Shown: positions 52,584 through 62,667, counted from the first letter of the stretch. The stretch is DNA of 64,000 bases from UBA2883 sp964017965 (GCA_964017965.1 CAXHNV010000004.1:147090-211089); one strand, 5' to 3'. Numbers and translations: made by a program. The notes: generated by a model from the sequence alone, not told the origin.

Positions 52584-53561
52584 TTAAAGCATTGTTTTTC
52601 TTAATTCTTCAGCAGATTTTGGGCTTAAATAAGCCGGCGCAATGTCAAAAACAGTTTTACAACCGCTTTGACCTTCTTTATACAATCTAAACGCCGCTCT
52701 TGCATAAGCAACAAGAACAGAAGAAGTGAATTCCGGATTAGAATCGAGTTTCAAATTATACTCAATCACATGGTTGTTTTCACCATTCAAACCTGTTTTA
52801 CCGGTTCTGAACACAAATCCGCCGTGATTAATTTTCGAATGGTTCTTTTTCAGTTCTTCTTCTGATATAAAATGAACTGTAGTCTCATAATCTGCAAAAT
52901 AGTTTGGCATAGTCTTGATTTCGCGCTCAATTCTGTCGGCATCAGCACCTTCTTCAAGCACCACAAAACATTCTCTTGTATGTTTTTCACCTGTAGTCAA
53001 AACCGGATTTTCACAATTTTTAACAGCCTCTAAAGCTTTTTCAACCGGCACAGTATATTGTTTAGCGTCCTTAACGCCTTCAATTCGGCGAATAGCGTCA
53101 GAGTGACCCTGACTAACACCTCTACCCCAGAATGTATAATCAGAACCGTCCGGTAAGATAGCATTTGCATACAATCTGTTTAGAGAAAACATCCCCGGGT
53201 CCCAACCAACAGAGATTATACCGATTTTACCGCTTTCTTTTGCAGCTTTATCGACATTTGCAAAATGTTCAGGAATTCTTGCGTGAGTGTCAAAGCTGTC
53301 AATAACGTTAAAATACTTCGCATACTCAGGAGTTTGTTCCGGTAAATCAGTCGCGCTGCCACCGCAAAGGATTAAAACATCAATCTTATCTTTGTAGTTC
53401 TCTAATTCTGAAACGTGAACGACTTTTGCACCAGAGTTTATCTTTAAACTTTCAGGATTCCTACGTGTAAACACTGCAACAAGCTCAATATCATCATTCT
53501 GTTTTACAGCTAATTCAACGCCTCTACCTAGATTACCATAACCTAAAATTCCTAATCTCAT
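52584..53561 (-). CDS. ddh: meso-diaminopimelate dehydrogenase
   Basis: 325 aa. NADPH fold GILGYGNLGRGVE at the start, then CGGSATDLPEQTPEY, SVGWDPGMFSLNRLYANA and WGRGVSQGHSDAIRRIEGV, all Ddh signatures. It makes meso-diaminopimelate from tetrahydrodipicolinate and ammonia in one NADPH step, feeding lysine and peptidoglycan. It lies alone between the DJ-1-like gene and the divergent SDR. Confidence 0.93.
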   Translation of the reverse strand: MRLGILGYGNLGRGVELAVKQNDDIELVAVFTRRNPESLKINSGAKVVHVSELENYKDKIDVLILCGGSATDLPEQTPEYAKYFNVIDSFDTHARIPEHFANVDKAAKESGKIGIISVGWDPGMFSLNRLYANAILPDGSDYTFWGRGVSQGHSDAIRRIEGVKDAKQYTVPVEKALEAVKNCENPVLTTGEKHTRECFVVLEEGADADRIEREIKTMPNYFADYETTVHFISEEELKKNHSKINHGGFVFRTGKTGLNGENNHVIEYNLKLDSNPEFTSSVLVAYARAAFRLYKEGQSGCKTVFDIAPAYLSPKSAEELRKTML

Positions 53562-53703
53562 ATATGCCTCTCTTTTGTTCTACTTCAAGTAAAAATATAA
53601 CACAAAAAAATTAAATCAGACTAATAATACTTACTAATTAGACACTAAGGGATTATAACAGAATTATTTCTTTTTTAAATTAATAAAAAATGAAAGGAAC
53701 ACT

Positions 53704-54435
53704 ATGAAGAATATAATAATTACCGGAGCTTCATCCGGTATAGGAAAAGCAGCTACAGAACTCTTTTTAGAACGCGATTGGCGAGTTATTATGGTAGATA
53801 GAGTTGAAAACGTTGAATTTAATGAATCAATAAAAAAAGATTATGGTGATATGGTATTTTTTTATAAAGCAGATGTCTCAAAGTTTGAAGAAATGCAGGG
53901 TTTATACAATTACATTAACGACCGCTTTGAAAAAGTTGATTCTATAATAAATAATGCGGGTATAATCCAACACGGATACCTGCATGAAGTAACTGAAGAA
54001 GAACGGGACAATCTATTCTCAACAGACGTTAAAGCTATATATTATATGACGAAACTATTCATAGTCGATATGATTAAAAACGGCGGCGGAACAATAGTTA
54101 ATACGGCATCAATTTCAGGGTTGTACGGTGATTATAAGATGCCTGTATATAATGCTGCTAAGGGCGCTGTTGTTAATCTGACAAGATCTATGGCGTTAGA
54201 TTATGCAAAATTTGATATACGTGTAAACAGTATCTGTCCGAGTGCGATTCGAACACCTCTTGTAAGTAATATAGAACCACATATTGAGGTAAATCCGATG
54301 AAGCGCATAGGTGAAGCTATAGAAGCAGCAAAAGCCATATATTTTCTGGCTTCTGACGAATCAAGTTTTATAAACGGTGTAAATCTTTCGGTTGACGGAG
54401 GATTGAGTGCACATACGGGTCAACCGCAAAGGTAA
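53704..54435 (+). CDS. Short-chain dehydrogenase/reductase
   Basis: 243 aa classical SDR. IITGASSGIGKA (cofactor), NNAGI, the catalytic Ser in NTASISGLYG and YNAAK (YxxxK) are present, ending SFINGVNLSVDGGLS. Probably NAD(P)H-dependent; the substrate is not predictable. It lies 27 bases upstream of the glycosyltransferase gene, in the same operon. Confidence 0.88.
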   Translation: MKNIIITGASSGIGKAATELFLERDWRVIMVDRVENVEFNESIKKDYGDMVFFYKADVSKFEEMQGLYNYINDRFEKVDSIINNAGIIQHGYLHEVTEEERDNLFSTDVKAIYYMTKLFIVDMIKNGGGTIVNTASISGLYGDYKMPVYNAAKGAVVNLTRSMALDYAKFDIRVNSICPSAIRTPLVSNIEPHIEVNPMKRIGEAIEAAKAIYFLASDESSFINGVNLSVDGGLSAHTGQPQR

Positions 54436-54462
54436 ATTAGTAAAATAAGGAGTTAAATAATT

Positions 54463-55473
54463 ATGGATTATAAGGTTAGTGTTATAATTCCGGTTTATAA
54501 TGTTGAGAACTATCTAAGAGAATGTTTAGACAGTATCGTTAATCAAACATTAGATGACTTGGAAATTTTATGTATAAATGACGGTTCAACTGATTCTTCC
54601 GGAGAGATATTGGAGGAATACAGATTAAAAGACAGCCGTGTAATAGTTATAAATAAACAAAACGAAGGTTATGGAGCAGCGTGCAATACCGGATTAAGAA
54701 TGGCACGCGGGGAATATATTAGTATTATTGAATCAGATGACTTTATAGATTCAAAAATGTTTGAAGATATGTATAATTTGGCAATCAGAAAGAACGTAGA
54801 TATAGTTAAATCAGCATTTTACGAATATGAAGATAGGGAGAATGGCTCAAATATTAACAAGATTAATTGGGATGAAGATTACGAAATGCCGCAAGAGGTT
54901 TTCAATATAGAAGAACATTCTCAGTTTATATATTTTCATCCTAGTATCTGGTCTTGTATTTATAAAAAGGAGTTTTTGGATAAACATAATATAACTTTTG
55001 TAGAGGCTAAGGGAGCTGGATGGGTAGATAATCCGTTTCAGGTTCAGACATTATGTCTTGCAAAGAGAATCTTCTATACGAATGAAGCGTACTATTACTA
55101 CCGATTAACAAATCCAACATCGTCAAGTAATATTGTTGCGATTTCAAACCCTTTTGACAGAACGGATGAAGTACATTCATTTTTGAATTTTATAAAAGAA
55201 AAAGACAATGATTTATGGGCACACTTATACAAACGCGAATTCAGCTATATTGACACAGTATTAAGGGGTTTGACACAGGAATTATTTCCACATGCCTGTA
55301 AATTGATAAAGAAAATGATTTCAGATATGGATGAATATATTATTAATAGTAATAATTTAATAAATGATTATGAAAAGGACTTTTGCGAACAGTGCAAATC
55401 AGATAGAGGGATTTCGAATGTAATGAAAGTGTTGCAGGAGAATACCGGAGGAATTTCCGTCGTAAACGCCTAA
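54463..55473 (+). CDS. Family 2 glycosyltransferase
   Basis: 336 aa. VSVIIPVYNVENYLRECLDSIVNQTLDDLEILCINDGSTDSS is the GT-A nucleotide-sugar fold and SIIESDDFI has the DxD-like metal motif (ESDDF). It transfers a sugar to a cell-surface polymer or lipid. No membrane segments. An efficient terminator follows. Confidence 0.9.
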   Translation: MDYKVSVIIPVYNVENYLRECLDSIVNQTLDDLEILCINDGSTDSSGEILEEYRLKDSRVIVINKQNEGYGAACNTGLRMARGEYISIIESDDFIDSKMFEDMYNLAIRKNVDIVKSAFYEYEDRENGSNINKINWDEDYEMPQEVFNIEEHSQFIYFHPSIWSCIYKKEFLDKHNITFVEAKGAGWVDNPFQVQTLCLAKRIFYTNEAYYYYRLTNPTSSSNIVAISNPFDRTDEVHSFLNFIKEKDNDLWAHLYKREFSYIDTVLRGLTQELFPHACKLIKKMISDMDEYIINSNNLINDYEKDFCEQCKSDRGISNVMKVLQENTGGISVVNA

Positions 55474-55496
55474 AGACTGCTATCGCAGTCTTTTTT
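55472..55496 (+). terminator. Rho-independent terminator
   Basis: Stem AAAGACTGC / GCAGTCTTT around TATC, then six T. Ends the SDR-glycosyltransferase operon. Confidence 0.85.
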
Positions 55497-55564
55497 ATTG
55501 GTGGTGCGGACAGTCCTATGAGCAAGAGGCTCTGAATAATTTCCTTGATAACAACAAATTTATT

Positions 55565-55679
55565 GGGAATTTACAAGTTTTTACAGTGACTTACAAATAA
55601 TTTTCTTTGAATTCCCGAAAATATCGACTATTTATACAATAATTCCCTAAAATGCTAAACAGGGAATTTGCAGGGAAAA
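55565..55679. repeat. Repeated GGGAATT half-sites before the DUF3883 gene
   Basis: GGGAATTT-type half-sites at about 55565, 55610 (AATTCCC), 55641 (AATTCCC) and 55662, plus a related GGGAAAA at 55673, precede the start of the defence genes. Alternating orientation suggests binding sites for a regulator of the nuclease gene. The 245-base gap contains no convincing gene. Confidence 0.4.
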
Positions 55680-55718
55680 TGTTTATATTATAATATTAGT
55701 AATATTTTAAGGAGAATA

Positions 55719-56501
55719 ATGGAAGATAATCATAAGAAAGCATTAATAATAGCTTTTTATTTATCAAAATTTGATAGAGCTGCATATAAACATTTATCAT
55801 ATGGCAATATGACAGATACGCATAAAAAAATTGGAAACATATTAGATGTTAAACCTAATACTATAAAAAATATGCGGGATGAATTTGATTCGGTCTTGGA
55901 TAATGCCAGAAAAGGCTGGTGGCAAAAGCCTTTATCAAAAACAAGGTTACAAACTATAGAAAAATTTGATAATTTAAGTGAGTCTTCATTGAATGCAATT
56001 GTAGTTAATATTTTAAACAATTCCGATTTACAAAATGAAGAAGTAATTAAAGATGTTTTAATAACTATTGATGATAATAACGAAAATTTAAAAGCGAAAC
56101 GTGATTACTCTTTTTCTGTTTCCAGAGGACAAACAGGTTTAGCTGCAGAAAATTATTTTATAAACAATTATGTTGATATTTTGCATAATACAGGTATGAA
56201 AAATTGTACTTTTATTGATACCAGAAATTGTGGATGTGGTTATGATTTTGAAATAATATCAAAAGATTGCACAAAATTTTTAGAAGTAAAAGGACTATCT
56301 GGGGAAAAAGGAAGTATTCTTTTTACGGATAAAGAATGGAATACTGCTTTGAAATTAAAAGAAGATTATATATTATTAGTGGTAAAGAACATAAACATAA
56401 AACCGGAAGTGCAATTGATTATAAATCCGGCAGAAAAATATAACCCATTTCCTAAAGCTCAGCAGATTGTTCAGGTCAACTGGATAATAAAAAACCTGTA
56501 A
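55719..56501 (+). CDS. DUF3883-domain nuclease
   Basis: 260 aa. C-terminal DUF3883: GQTGLAAENYFINNYVD, CGYDFEIISKDCTKFLEVKGLSGEKG contains the D...ExK nuclease core, and the end QQIVQVNWII. The N-terminal part (KIGNILDVKPNTIKNMRDEFDSVL) could be a DNA-recognising helix region. In a cluster with a cytosine methyltransferase it is the likely restriction partner. ATG 55719 has AAGGAG just upstream; the start at 55668 adds 17 residues with no ribosome-binding site. Confidence 0.75.
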   Translation: MEDNHKKALIIAFYLSKFDRAAYKHLSYGNMTDTHKKIGNILDVKPNTIKNMRDEFDSVLDNARKGWWQKPLSKTRLQTIEKFDNLSESSLNAIVVNILNNSDLQNEEVIKDVLITIDDNNENLKAKRDYSFSVSRGQTGLAAENYFINNYVDILHNTGMKNCTFIDTRNCGCGYDFEIISKDCTKFLEVKGLSGEKGSILFTDKEWNTALKLKEDYILLVVKNINIKPEVQLIINPAEKYNPFPKAQQIVQVNWIIKNL

Positions 56502-56580
56502 GTATTCTTATTACCGGATTTTAAGTACGAACAACTTGACATATTGAACTCTGTATAATAAGATTATGGAGAGGTTAGAC

Positions 56581-57864
56581 ATGTCTGAAAAATTAATATC
56601 CGGAAGTAGTAATTTAAACTTTTTGGACCTGTTTGCCGGTTGTGGCGGGCTTTCAGAAGGTTTTATACGTGCCGGTTTTTCTCCGGTTGCTCATATTGAG
56701 ATGGATCAGGCTGCTTCAAATTCTTTAAAAACCCGGATGTGCTATCATTGGCTCAAAGAGCATGATAAGCTGTCATTATACTACGACTATTTAAAAAAGA
56801 AAATTTCGCGCAATGATTTATATTCTTCTGTTCCTTTTGATATAATTGATTCTGTTATAAATGAAGAAATTTCAGAGAATACATTAAAAGGGATGTTTAA
56901 GAATATAGATCAAAAGTTAAATAAACAAAAATTATTTCTTATTATTGGCGGACCGCCTTGTCAGGCTTATTCATTAATTGGCCGTTCCTGTGAAAAGGAG
57001 AATATGCTTAATGATAAAAGAAATTATTTATACAAGTATTATGCAGAATTTTTAAAACATTATAAACCGGAACATTTTGTTTTTGAGAATGTTACCGGTC
57101 TGCTTTCGGCTAAAGATCCTGACGGAAACCGTCATCTTGATAATATGTTACAGTTATTTAAAAGTATAGGTTATGAGAGTACACCATATATATTAAACGC
57201 CAAAGAATATGGTGTGCCTCAAAACAGACGACGTGTTATTATCTTAGGAAACAGAAACGGTTGTAAGAAATTAGACCTTAATATCCCTAAAGATCCTTGC
57301 AAATGCACTATAAATGAATTATTTAAAGATTTGCCAAAAATATATGCCGGAAGTAGTGCAGATAAATATTCAAAATGCACAAATAAAATTTTGTCAAATT
57401 TGAAAATTCGTGAAAAACAAGTACCTTTGACATTTCAAATGGCACGTCCAAATACAAAACAAGATTTGACTATATATAAACTTGCTGTTGAGAAATGGGA
57501 GCAAAAAGAAAGCAGATTAAATTATAATGACATTCCGTCTTCATTACAAACACATAAAAATAAAAGTGCCTTTACTGATCGTTTCAAAGTCGTAGCCGGA
57601 AATCTTACATATTCCCATACTGTAGTAGCACATGTAGCAAAGGATGGCCATTATTATATCCATCCGGACGTAGAACAAAATCGTTCATTAACACCAAGGG
57701 AAGTAGCAAGAATACAGACTTTCCCTGATGATTTTTATTTCGAGGGTATAAAAGACGAAGTATGCAGAACTGCAGCTTATAAACAAATCGGAAATGCCGT
57801 ACCTGTTGTTTTGGCAGAAAAAATTGCACAACATATAAAGGACAGTTTACTTGACAGAAAATAA
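56581..57864 (+). CDS. DNA (cytosine-5) methyltransferase
   Basis: 427 aa. FxGxG motif LDLFAGCGGLSEGF, motif IV GGPPCQAYSLIG (catalytic Cys), motif VI ENVTGL, QNRRRVIIL and C-terminal QIGNAVPVVLAEKIA are intact. The region between carries a variable target-recognition domain. It makes 5-methylcytosine in a recognition site not readable here. ATG 56581 follows GGAGAGG; TATAAT at about 56548 may be the -10. It overlaps the ATPase gene by 14 bases. Confidence 0.92.
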   Translation: MSEKLISGSSNLNFLDLFAGCGGLSEGFIRAGFSPVAHIEMDQAASNSLKTRMCYHWLKEHDKLSLYYDYLKKKISRNDLYSSVPFDIIDSVINEEISENTLKGMFKNIDQKLNKQKLFLIIGGPPCQAYSLIGRSCEKENMLNDKRNYLYKYYAEFLKHYKPEHFVFENVTGLLSAKDPDGNRHLDNMLQLFKSIGYESTPYILNAKEYGVPQNRRRVIILGNRNGCKKLDLNIPKDPCKCTINELFKDLPKIYAGSSADKYSKCTNKILSNLKIREKQVPLTFQMARPNTKQDLTIYKLAVEKWEQKESRLNYNDIPSSLQTHKNKSAFTDRFKVVAGNLTYSHTVVAHVAKDGHYYIHPDVEQNRSLTPREVARIQTFPDDFYFEGIKDEVCRTAAYKQIGNAVPVVLAEKIAQHIKDSLLDRK

Positions 57865-60021
57865 TTTATATAAAATACGTCCTGCTGGACGTCATCTGTT
57901 TACAATAGGTAAGGATTTAATCAAAGACCCTCAGGCTGCAATTATTGAGTTGGTTAAAAATGCTTATGATGCGGATTCTTCATATGTAGAAATAATATTA
58001 GAAGTTTCAGATGACAGAAAAAAGATGACAATTACTATTAAAGATAATGGTCATGGAATGACTAAAGAAGATGTTTAAAAAAAATGGCTCGTTCCGTCAA
58101 CAAGTAATAAGTTAAAATCCCCATTAAGCCCCAAAGGTCGTATAATGCAAGGTAAAAAAGGTGTCGGAAGATATGCAGCTTCATTATTAGGTGATGATCT
58201 TTTATTATCTACCATTGATGTTAATGGTAATAAATCAGAAATTTATATTGACTGGAAGCAATTTGAGCAATGTGAATATTTAGACCAAATTGACATTATG
58301 GTTGACTTTTCCAAAGTCACATACCAGTCCGGAACAAAGCTGGAGATAACAGGAAATACACCTTTTGTGGACTACTGGACTGATAAAGATAAAAACTCAC
58401 AGTTTACAAATGTAAAAACGCTTATTAAAGAATTAAAAAAACATTAACACCCAATAAGGAATCATCAGATGATCAATTTGATATTTTTTTGAAGTTAATA
58501 AATTTAAAAGAAGACGAGTGTGAAAATATAAAAATTGAACCTTTTCCGTTTTTTAATATTTATGATTACAGGATTTACGGAACATTTTATAATAATGGAA
58601 AAGGCCTTTTTACTTACGAAAATTTTAAGACCGGTAAAATGTTAACGGATACGGTTGAATTATCGGCAGATGTAATTTGTGGAAATGTTAAATTTGATAT
58701 AAAAGTTTATGATCGTGACACTGATAGTTTGAGAGCGACTATTGAACGTATATCAACAAATGAAACATGGAACTATCTTGGTATAAATGAAACAAGAAAT
58801 ATTTTGAATGAATTTTGCGGAATAGGTGTATATCGGAATGGTTTTAGAATCAGACCGCTTGGAGATTCTAATTATGACTGGCTGCAACTTGATGAAAAAC
58901 GTGTGGATAATCCGGGATTTTGTATAGGTAATAAACAAGCAAACGGTATAATTGAAATAGAAAGTGAAGAATTATCCGGCTTGGAAGAAAAAAGTGCAAG
59001 AGATGGTTTGAAAGATAATAACCAGTTTAATAATTTAAAGCAAATAACTAATCTTGTAATAAATGAACTCCAAAAAAGAAGATATAATTTCAAACCGAGA
59101 AAAGAAAATCAATCTAAAGGTTCTGTTTGTAAAATTAATGATGATATTGATATATTATTTGATAAAGAAAAAATAGAAGAAAAAGTTTCAAAAAAACTTC
59201 GTGAGAAAAATGTATCTTCAGAAGTAGTTAATGAGGTAATAAATGTTTTAAAAGAAGATACAAAAGAAAAGGAAAAAGCAAAAGATGCTATTACAAAAAA
59301 AATTGCGGTATATCAGGGCCAAGCAACGCTAGGTAAAATCATAAATTATATAATTCATGAAACAAGAAAACCTTTGGGTTTTTTTGCAACGCAAATAGAT
59401 AATACTGAATATTATATAAATAAACTCAAAGAACATTATTCCATTGATGATTTGAATAAGCTGCTTAATCTTTTAGAAAAATATAAAAAACATACAGATA
59501 CTATGTCTTATATTTTTAAAAGAATCGATCCGCTTGCCGCTACAAAAAGAGGAAATAAAATTAATTGTAACATAAATAAGATAATTAATGATTCAATCTC
59601 GATTTTTGAAAAAGAATTGAATAAAAATGAAATTATTGTTCAGGTTAATTGTCCTGAAGCTTTGGAAGTAATGTGTTGGGAGCAAGACATGGTAATTATT
59701 TTAACCAACCTCATTGAAAACAGTATTTATTGGATAAATTATAGTAAAAAATCTGAAAAAGAAATAGTAATAGATGCAAAAAAAGAGAATGCTCATGTTG
59801 AAATAAATGTGATTGATTCAGGTACCGGTATCGCAGAAGAATATATTAATAGCGGAAGGATATTTGATCCGGAATTTACTTCTAAAGAAAAAGGAATGGG
59901 ATTAGGACTAGCTCTTGCCGGTGAAGCCGCCGCTAGGAATAGTATGAAATTAATTGCATTGCCATATGAAAACGGTGCACATTTCAAACTTCAGGAAAAA
60001 CAAGGAGACAATAATGATTGA
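57851..60021 (+). pseudogene. GHKL/MORC-type ATPase fused to histidine-kinase module, disrupted
   Basis: Start TTG 57851, ending TGA 60021 (about 723 aa if repaired). An N-terminal GHKL ATPase (IIELVKNAYDADSSYVEI, DNGHGMTKEDV, then GKKGVGRYAASLLG) resembles MORC/MutL-type ATPases found in restriction clusters. The C-terminal half has a dimerisation helix with a His (IIHETRKPLGFFATQ) and a second GHKL domain (NLIENSIYWI, DSGTGI, KGMGLGLAL), as in histidine kinases. Two lesions: an in-frame TAA at 58076-58078 (EDV*KKWLVPSTSNK, no shift) and a -1 shift at A7 58435-58441. Coupled to the methyltransferase and the receiver protein. Confidence 0.75.
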
Positions 60022-61084
60022 TTTTACAATTCTTCATCTAGAAGATGATGACGATTGTGCTGAGAACTTTAAAATAACTCTTGATATTTATAACGAAAAG
60101 AATGGTACTGCGATTAAGTATATACATGTTAATAATTTTGAGGATTTTAAAAGATATACAAATTTAGATTATGACGTTGCCATTATAGATATATATTTGG
60201 GCACAAATCCGCATCAAGGTTATAATGCAATAGCTATGCTGCCTGAAAAACTAATGAGGATTCCTTGTGTTATTTATTCCGGTACAGTTGATACTGATGT
60301 AGGAAATAAATTTGCCCTGAAAACATATAAAAGAGATCAACATGGAGCAGATGTTGAAATTTTGGATTATTTTGTCAATATTTATAAAACAGGAATCTTA
60401 AATATTCTGGGTGGAAAAGGTCAAATCGAGCAGATTCTATCCGATATTTATAACAATAATATCAGACATAATATTGAAGAATGGTTAAGTTTGACAACAG
60501 AAGATCCTGCCAAATGCGAAACTGCATTACTTCGTTTTGTTGGTCATTGCATTGAAGATATGCTTCATACAGATTGTAAACAAACATATTCCGCTGAAGT
60601 GTATATATCCCCGTTGTTAAATGAAGAATTATCTCCGGGACTTATAATATCTGATAATAACGATAATAAATTTATAATAATAACTCCTGCATGCGATTTA
60701 GCAATACATAATGGAACCAGAAAAGCTGATACAATACAACTTTGCTGTATTGAAAATATTACAAAACATTTTCCTGGTACATCACAATCTGCAAAGAGTA
60801 AAAGACAAAATGCATTGTATAACAAAAATAACATGTTTCATTATCTGCCAAAATGTAAATTATTTGAAGGTGGTTTAATTAATTTTCAGGATTTAAAAAC
60901 AGTTGAAATATCAGAATTTTTTGAAACCGGAAACTATAAATCTATCGCAAAAATTGCTTCACCATATTTGAAAAATATACTTGCAAGATTTTCTAATTAT
61001 TATGCCCGACAGGGGCAACCGGATATTTCATTGGATATAGATGCAATAGAACAGGAACTGGTAAAACAATCAGAAGTTATTTAA
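60014..61084 (+). CDS. Receiver-domain protein with unknown C-terminal domain
   Basis: 356 aa from ATG 60014 (MIDFTILHLEDDDDCAENF) after AGGAGA. Residues 1-130 form a receiver domain: LEDDDD is the acidic pocket and VAIIDIYLG holds the phosphoacceptor Asp. The rest has no known DNA-binding domain: ITPACDLAIHNGTRKADTIQLCCIENI suggests a Cys-containing core. It overlaps the kinase-like gene by 8 bases, so the two are probably a phosphorelay pair. Confidence 0.8.
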   Translation: MIDFTILHLEDDDDCAENFKITLDIYNEKNGTAIKYIHVNNFEDFKRYTNLDYDVAIIDIYLGTNPHQGYNAIAMLPEKLMRIPCVIYSGTVDTDVGNKFALKTYKRDQHGADVEILDYFVNIYKTGILNILGGKGQIEQILSDIYNNNIRHNIEEWLSLTTEDPAKCETALLRFVGHCIEDMLHTDCKQTYSAEVYISPLLNEELSPGLIISDNNDNKFIIITPACDLAIHNGTRKADTIQLCCIENITKHFPGTSQSAKSKRQNALYNKNNMFHYLPKCKLFEGGLINFQDLKTVEISEFFETGNYKSIAKIASPYLKNILARFSNYYARQGQPDISLDIDAIEQELVKQSEVI

Positions 61085-61483
61085 ATTAGTTTCTATTATT
61101 TTGATGCATTGAGTTACATCTTTTTTAATTTCATCATCCCAGAATCTTAGTATTGTCCAACCTTGAGATACTAAAGTTTCATTAACTTTTTTGTCCCGTT
61201 CTATATTTCCTCCGATTTTTTTAATCCAAAATTCGGAATTTGTTCCAATTCGTTTCATTTGATTTTCCCAATCATAACCATGCCAGAATTTGCTATCACA
61301 AAATATCGCTACTTTTTGTTTTTTGAAAACAATATCAGGTTTACCATATACATCTTTACAATTTTTTCTGTATCTGTAACCTTTTTGCCATAAAGCCTTC
61401 CTAAGGATTACCTCTATTTTTGTATCCTTATTCTTAATGGCTTTCATATTTTTGCGACGTTGTTCTTTTGTTAATACATCCAT
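61070..61483 (-). CDS. vsr: Very short patch repair endonuclease (Vsr)
   Basis: 137 aa. The start MDVLTKEQRRKNMKAIKNKDTKIE is classical for Vsr. GKPDIVFKKQKVAIFCDSKFWHGYDW holds the Asp and His of the nuclease core. It nicks T:G mismatches that arise from deaminated 5-methylcytosine, so it complements the methyltransferase. It converges with the receiver gene, overlapping 15 bases. Confidence 0.93.
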   Translation of the reverse strand: MDVLTKEQRRKNMKAIKNKDTKIEVILRKALWQKGYRYRKNCKDVYGKPDIVFKKQKVAIFCDSKFWHGYDWENQMKRIGTNSEFWIKKIGGNIERDKKVNETLVSQGWTILRFWDDEIKKDVTQCIKIIETNLNNF

Positions 61484-61535
61484 AAAATAATTATATAACT
61501 AATAATAAAATTTTGACAAACCGTCTGCTATATAA

Positions 61536-61694
61536 GACAATATTAAAGTAAAAGATACAGTTTCAGGATTTGCCGAGAAAGTTGGTATGTCCAGAACTCA
61601 TCTTTACAGTATCTTTAAATCAGTAAAAGAACCTAAGTTCTCGACTATTGTTAAAATTTTTCAGGAATTAGGTTATGAACTGGAAGTCGCCTAA
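61536..61694 (+). pseudogene. HTH antitoxin-like remnant
   Basis: In-frame sequence VKDTVSGFAEKVGMSRTHLYSIFKSVKEPKF...ELGYELEVA is the C-terminal HTH of HigA-like/addiction-module antidote proteins. No ATG, GTG or TTG precedes the HTH region and TAA 61533-61535 closes the frame, so about the first 40 residues are lost. No toxin gene is adjacent. It may remain from a toxin-antitoxin locus overwritten by the defence island. Confidence 0.6.
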
Positions 61695-61695
61695 A

Positions 61696-62667
61696 TTACA
61701 AATTATTTAACACATCAGAAAGATATTGCTTATAGTAATTTTTCAATTCAACAGTTTTTTTAATTTGGACTTTACCTCCCCATTTGAAAAGTTCATGACA
61801 AATTGCATATTTACCACCTGATATAAATTTCACTTGAACATTGCCGTTTTCAAGTTCTTTCATTTTCTGTGTCGGGTGAAAATGATAGTTCAATACATCT
61901 TCTGCAACCGATTTATCAAATTCAAGTGTGATATTTAAAGGTTCTTCCTGATAAATCGAAAATGAGTTTTGGCAATATTCTGACAACGAAAATTTTTCAT
62001 CTTTCAAATAATATTCATCTAAAACTTCAAAATTAGAAATTTTATCTACTTTATATAATCGTAAATCGTGTACGTATTCATTAAATCCGACAAGATAGTG
62101 TTTGTCTGAAATAATCAAACCATAAGGATTTAAAGTAATTCTTCGATTTCCTTTGTCTGTCGGATACTCAAATTGAACTTTTTTATATGCAATCATTGCA
62201 TGACGTAAATCTTCTATCGTTTTAGATTTAACTAACGGTCTTGAATATTGGCGGACAGCAAGCCCCTCTGATTCCATTAATGCTTCAATATCTGTTTGAA
62301 TAGATTGGAATCGTCTTCGAGGAGTCAAAGCTTTAATCTTTTCAATTAATTCATTGATAACTTTTTTTCTGCTTTCATCGTTAGTAAGTTTGCTTAAAAA
62401 CATTAAATTAGCTAATTCCATAGCATTAAAAGAAATTAGAAAATTCATTATACCTTTAACAAATCTCCAGCGTTTCTTTTTATCATTAGTTTTTACTTCC
62501 TCAATTTTTTCAGGAAAAAGGTCAAAAAGAAGAGCTTTCATACGTTCTGCCGACCTGCGTGAACATTCAAAATGATTCTGAATATCATCAATACATAATC
62601 CGCAATAACTGTTTTGAAACATCATTGCTAATTCTATTATTTCTTCTGCTTTGTTTAATCTTGACAT
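61696..62667 (-). CDS. HTH-WYL transcriptional regulator
   Basis: 323 aa. N-terminal winged HTH (IDDIQNHFECSRRSAERMKALLFDLFPEKI), then the WYL domain: RRITLNPYGLIISDKHYLVGFNEYVHDLRLYKVDKI (residues 180-215). The C-terminal end NVQVKFISGGKYAICHELFKWGGKVQI is the WYL C-terminal extension (WCX). Regulators such as BrxR/CapW with this layout repress defence genes. Its start overlaps the nuclease stop by 13 bases. Confidence 0.88.
   Translation of the reverse strand: MSRLNKAEEIIELAMMFQNSYCGLCIDDIQNHFECSRRSAERMKALLFDLFPEKIEEVKTNDKKKRWRFVKGIMNFLISFNAMELANLMFLSKLTNDESRKKVINELIEKIKALTPRRRFQSIQTDIEALMESEGLAVRQYSRPLVKSKTIEDLRHAMIAYKKVQFEYPTDKGNRRITLNPYGLIISDKHYLVGFNEYVHDLRLYKVDKISNFEVLDEYYLKDEKFSLSEYCQNSFSIYQEEPLNITLEFDKSVAEDVLNYHFHPTQKMKELENGNVQVKFISGGKYAICHELFKWGGKVQIKKTVELKNYYKQYLSDVLNNL

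Noticed and set aside
57851..58447. Two independent small genes (75 and 100 residues)
   Set aside because: The sequence between them, read in the same frame through TAA, continues the conserved GHKL motif order, so they are pieces of one gene.
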